The translations under genes were made by a program, and so were the position numbers. Shown here in pieces: positions 5,232 to 6,940 of a DNA stretch of 6,940 bases. The stretch is taken from positions 1 to 6,940 of the forward strand of contig QMLJ01000057.1 in NCBI GenBank assembly GCA_003643935.1, read 5' to 3'. Source of the DNA: Deltaproteobacteria bacterium (GTDB lineage Bacteria; Desulfobacterota; Desulfomonilia; UBA1062). Position 1 is the first letter of the stretch; every line of letters starts with the position of its first letter. The notes beneath the pieces are model-generated. The model searched no databases. It saw nothing but the letters and a program-made list of their open reading frames with translations, and was not told the DNA's origin.

Positions 5232-5885
5232 CTACCTACTGGATTTGACGCCGACCCTGTCGCAGTATGGGCGCAACCTACATTTTGAACAGAAGGGGCT
5301 TATAGGTGTACATAGGTTTTGGCCGTAGGCAACCAACAGGTCGTTTATCCTTTTCCAGTATTTCTTTGGTAGGACCTTGCGGAGCTTCATTTCAGTCTCA
5401 AAGGCATTTTTGGTGGATACATAACCCCACCTGTTGGTTATTCTCATGACATGAGTGTCAACACATATACCCATGGTATTGAATCCCAATGTTAATACCA
5501 AGTTTGCCGTTTTTCTGCCCACACCTGGAAGCTCAAGCAGGTCTTCCATGTTCTCTGGTACTCTTCCATTGTACCTCTCCAGTATTATACTGCATACTCT
5601 CTTGATATTACGGGCCTTTGTCTTGTAGAAACCCACTGGGTATATGGCATCTTCTATGGTGTGTATGTCGAGGCAGGACATTTCCTCTGGTCCAGGGGCA
5701 ATTGAAAACAGCCTTGTTGTTGCTTCCTCGGTAACCTTATCCTTTGTACGGAGACTCAGCATGGTGGATATTAACACCTTGAAAGAATCTTTTTCTGCTG
5801 CAACCCTTCCCACTATGGGAACTCTGAACGCGGATACTTCTTCTTCCAGGATGGAGAAGACCTTGTCAATGTCGCCATTATCCAT
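5232..5885 (-). CDS. nth: Endonuclease III (DNA glycosylase/AP lyase)
   Basis: Nth removes oxidised pyrimidines from DNA and cleaves the abasic site (base excision repair). The 217-aa product has the helix-hairpin-helix LLELPGVGRKTANLVL with catalytic Lys125, followed by Asp143 in VDTHVMRI. The C-terminal [4Fe-4S] cluster motif is C192-x6-C199-x2-C202-x5-C208. The length matches the family (E. coli 211). The N-terminal segment reads MLSLRTKDKVT where E. coli has LLSAQATDVSV, placing Arg46 where the DNA-gap-filling Gln usually sits. The ATG at 5885-5883 is the only reasonable start: an in-frame TAA lies five codons upstream and there is no in-frame ATG before codon 42. No SD is visible, and the ATG lies in a possible 7-bp stem. 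The neighbouring genes are unrelated in function. Confidence 0.97.
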   Translation of the reverse strand: MDNGDIDKVFSILEEEVSAFRVPIVGRVAAEKDSFKVLISTMLSLRTKDKVTEEATTRLFSIAPGPEEMSCLDIHTIEDAIYPVGFYKTKARNIKRVCSIILERYNGRVPENMEDLLELPGVGRKTANLVLTLGFNTMGICVDTHVMRITNRWGYVSTKNAFETEMKLRKVLPKKYWKRINDLLVAYGQNLCTPISPFCSKCRLRPYCDRVGVKSSR

Positions 5886-5923
5886 GGCAATGGATGTTTA
5901 ACAGAAATATCTAGCCATGGCAA
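5882..5923 (-). repeat. Repeated TTGCCATGG and possible stem around the nth start codon
   Basis: The nine bases TTGCCATGG occur at 5923-5915 and again at 5890-5882, the second copy containing the nth ATG. Because CCATGG is self-complementary, CCATGGC (5920-5914) can pair with GCCATGG (5888-5882) in the mRNA, forming a 7-bp stem with a 25-nt loop that would enclose the start codon. The first copy opens a six-codon frame (ATG at 5918, TAA ending at 5898) in phase with nth. These matches are seen directly; any role is speculative. Confidence 0.4.
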
Positions 5924-5939
5924 AATGTTTTGAAGGGAA
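5886..5939 (-). other. Short gap between the TIGR03545-like gene and nth
   Basis: These 54 nt hold the first TTGCCATGG copy and a six-codon frame. I see no intrinsic terminator (no GC-rich stem with a T-run) and no convincing promoter. nth may be read from the same transcript as the gene before it. Confidence 0.4.
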
Positions 5940-6940
5940 TTATCTCTGGAATGGAAAGCCTATCCCTTTATTGCTGTCACTCTGAGGCATGTTACTTAAA
6001 ATACTATCCAGTTCACCCATCCTCTGGGTTATTATAGTCCTCGTGCCGAGCAGGTCCTTTAGCCCTCCATTAATCTCCTGGGTCTGGGCTTGCGTGCTAT
6101 TAAGTATGGCTGAATATAGCCTTCTTTTGAGCAGGGCCGTCTGTTTGGCAACAACATTCCTTATGGAAGAAGCAAGCACGCTATCAAGGTTCGAGGTGAT
6201 GCTTGCCTTGTAATCATCCAGCGTACCTTTGAGAGTTATTTTAATCCAGAAGCCCTGTATGCCGGAGAGCGCTGAGCTTATTGTACTCTCAAGCAATGAG
6301 GTATGTCTTACGCCTGTGGTCTCAATACGAGCAGAGCGCAGTTTTGAAATGACATCGGCTTCCAGGCCCTTCCCATTTTTCAGGGATAGGTTCCCATTTA
6401 AGTCGATGAGGCCACTCTTTACCACTATGGGAAGATTCTTATTGTGCGAGATGGACATCTCCCTTACACGGTAGCCCTTGATACTGAACTTTATGCTGTC
6501 TTCACTGTTTGTGGGAGATACATGGTTCAACTCGCCGTTTATGTTCACGTAGTCGATTCCCTTGAGCTGACCACCCTTGAAGCTGAATACAAGTGGACGG
6601 CCTAGTATGTCTCGGTCTGGGGTAATGTCCTGGATTTTACCCTTGATTGATCCGGCCTTAGTGCTGATAGATAAGGCAGCCTTTTTTATGAGAAAATCGG
6701 GTAAAGGATTCTTTTCCCTGAAATGTACGTCAATACCTCTCATCCTTATAGGCTTTACCAGCTCTGTCCCATTTGCATATTTCTTCGAACGTACGAGTAA
6801 AGGACTGATCCTCTTGTACCATTTTATACTCCTAGCTGCCCATGTGCTTACCTCAGGACCAAGTATGGCCTGCGTTATGTGCGTCAGCCCCTTAGGTGAA
6901 AGGCTGTATTTTTTGCTCAGTCTCAATGCATCCCTGGAGA
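5940..6940 (-). CDS. TIGR03545-like AsmA/DUF-type protein, C-terminal part (5' end outside window)
   Basis: The frame is open to the right edge of the window (about 332 codons visible), so the true start lies outside. A TTG at 6926 is not needed as a start. The sequence resembles the TIGR03545 family of uncharacterised proteins found in bacteria with outer membranes, often in a pair with TIGR03546. It shows a stretch like DALRLSKKYSLSPKGLTHI, then WAARSIKWYKRISPLL. A long beta-rich region with AsmA-like turns follows (NINGELNH, IDLNGNLSLKNGKG). A helical C-terminal part (about residues 250-320 of the visible portion) is rich in Gln, Leu and charged residues. The protein is presumably anchored in the inner membrane and exposed to the periplasm, but the anchor would be in the unseen N terminus. 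The stop is followed by a 54-nt gap to nth. The family call rests on recall of the pattern and is moderate; the function is unknown. Confidence 0.6.
   Translation of the reverse strand, partial: SRDALRLSKKYSLSPKGLTHITQAILGPEVSTWAARSIKWYKRISPLLVRSKKYANGTELVKPIRMRGIDVHFREKNPLPDFLIKKAALSISTKAGSIKGKIQDITPDRDILGRPLVFSFKGGQLKGIDYVNINGELNHVSPTNSEDSIKFSIKGYRVREMSISHNKNLPIVVKSGLIDLNGNLSLKNGKGLEADVISKLRSARIETTGVRHTSLLESTISSALSGIQGFWIKITLKGTLDDYKASITSNLDSVLASSIRNVVAKQTALLKRRLYSAILNSTQAQTQEINGGLKDLLGTRTIITQRMGELDSILSNMPQSDSNKGIGFPFQR

Noticed and set aside
1..6940. CRISPR array, tRNA, rRNA, insertion sequence or phage genes
   Set aside because: No regularly spaced repeats, cloverleaf-like sequence, transposase motif or terminal inverted repeats were seen on either strand.

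Overview
All recognised genes in this window lie on the minus strand, so the reading order is from high to low coordinates. The organism looks like a Gram-negative (diderm) bacterium. The evidence is a lipoprotein with a clear lipobox, an RseC-family inner-membrane protein, and a protein resembling TIGR03545, a family known from bacteria with outer membranes. Base composition is mid-range by eye. Codon use favours ATA for isoleucine and AGG/AGA for arginine. A short PTS set (IID, HPr, enzyme I) is most reminiscent of deltaproteobacterial/Desulfobacterota or Nitrospirota-like lineages, but this placement is an inference of low confidence. No mobile element, CRISPR array, tRNA or rRNA was seen.

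Right part (6940 to 5232): the C-terminal two-thirds or so of a large TIGR03545-like protein runs in from outside the window. After a 54-nt gap comes nth, an endonuclease III with intact catalytic residues and [4Fe-4S] cysteines. The nth start has no visible Shine-Dalgarno sequence (SD) and its ATG lies in one arm of a possible 7-bp stem.

Gap 5231 to 5094: this 138-nt stretch is the only sizeable intergenic region (no gap exceeds 300 nt). It holds a possible 23-codon leader ORF, a small hairpin, a perfect 10-bp inverted repeat whose downstream arm contains the SD of the next gene, and weak promoter-like hexamers. The two hairpins share bases and cannot form together, so this could be a translational switch.

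Left part (5093 to 1): seven genes are packed with overlaps or gaps of 3 nt or less. In order they are a mannose-family PTS IID protein, ptsH (HPr), ptsI (enzyme I), an RseC-family redox/membrane protein, smpB (trans-translation), tldD (metalloprotease subunit) and the start of a lipoprotein gene. The four-base ATGA/GTGA overlaps point to one translationally coupled operon. HPr and enzyme I are complete and carry their phosphorylated histidines. HPr also has the Ser46 target of HPr kinase. No IIA, IIB or IIC gene is present, so the IID protein is an orphan here. The operon therefore couples PTS phosphate relay components with ribosome rescue, redox-associated and protein-processing genes. How they work together is not evident from the sequence alone.
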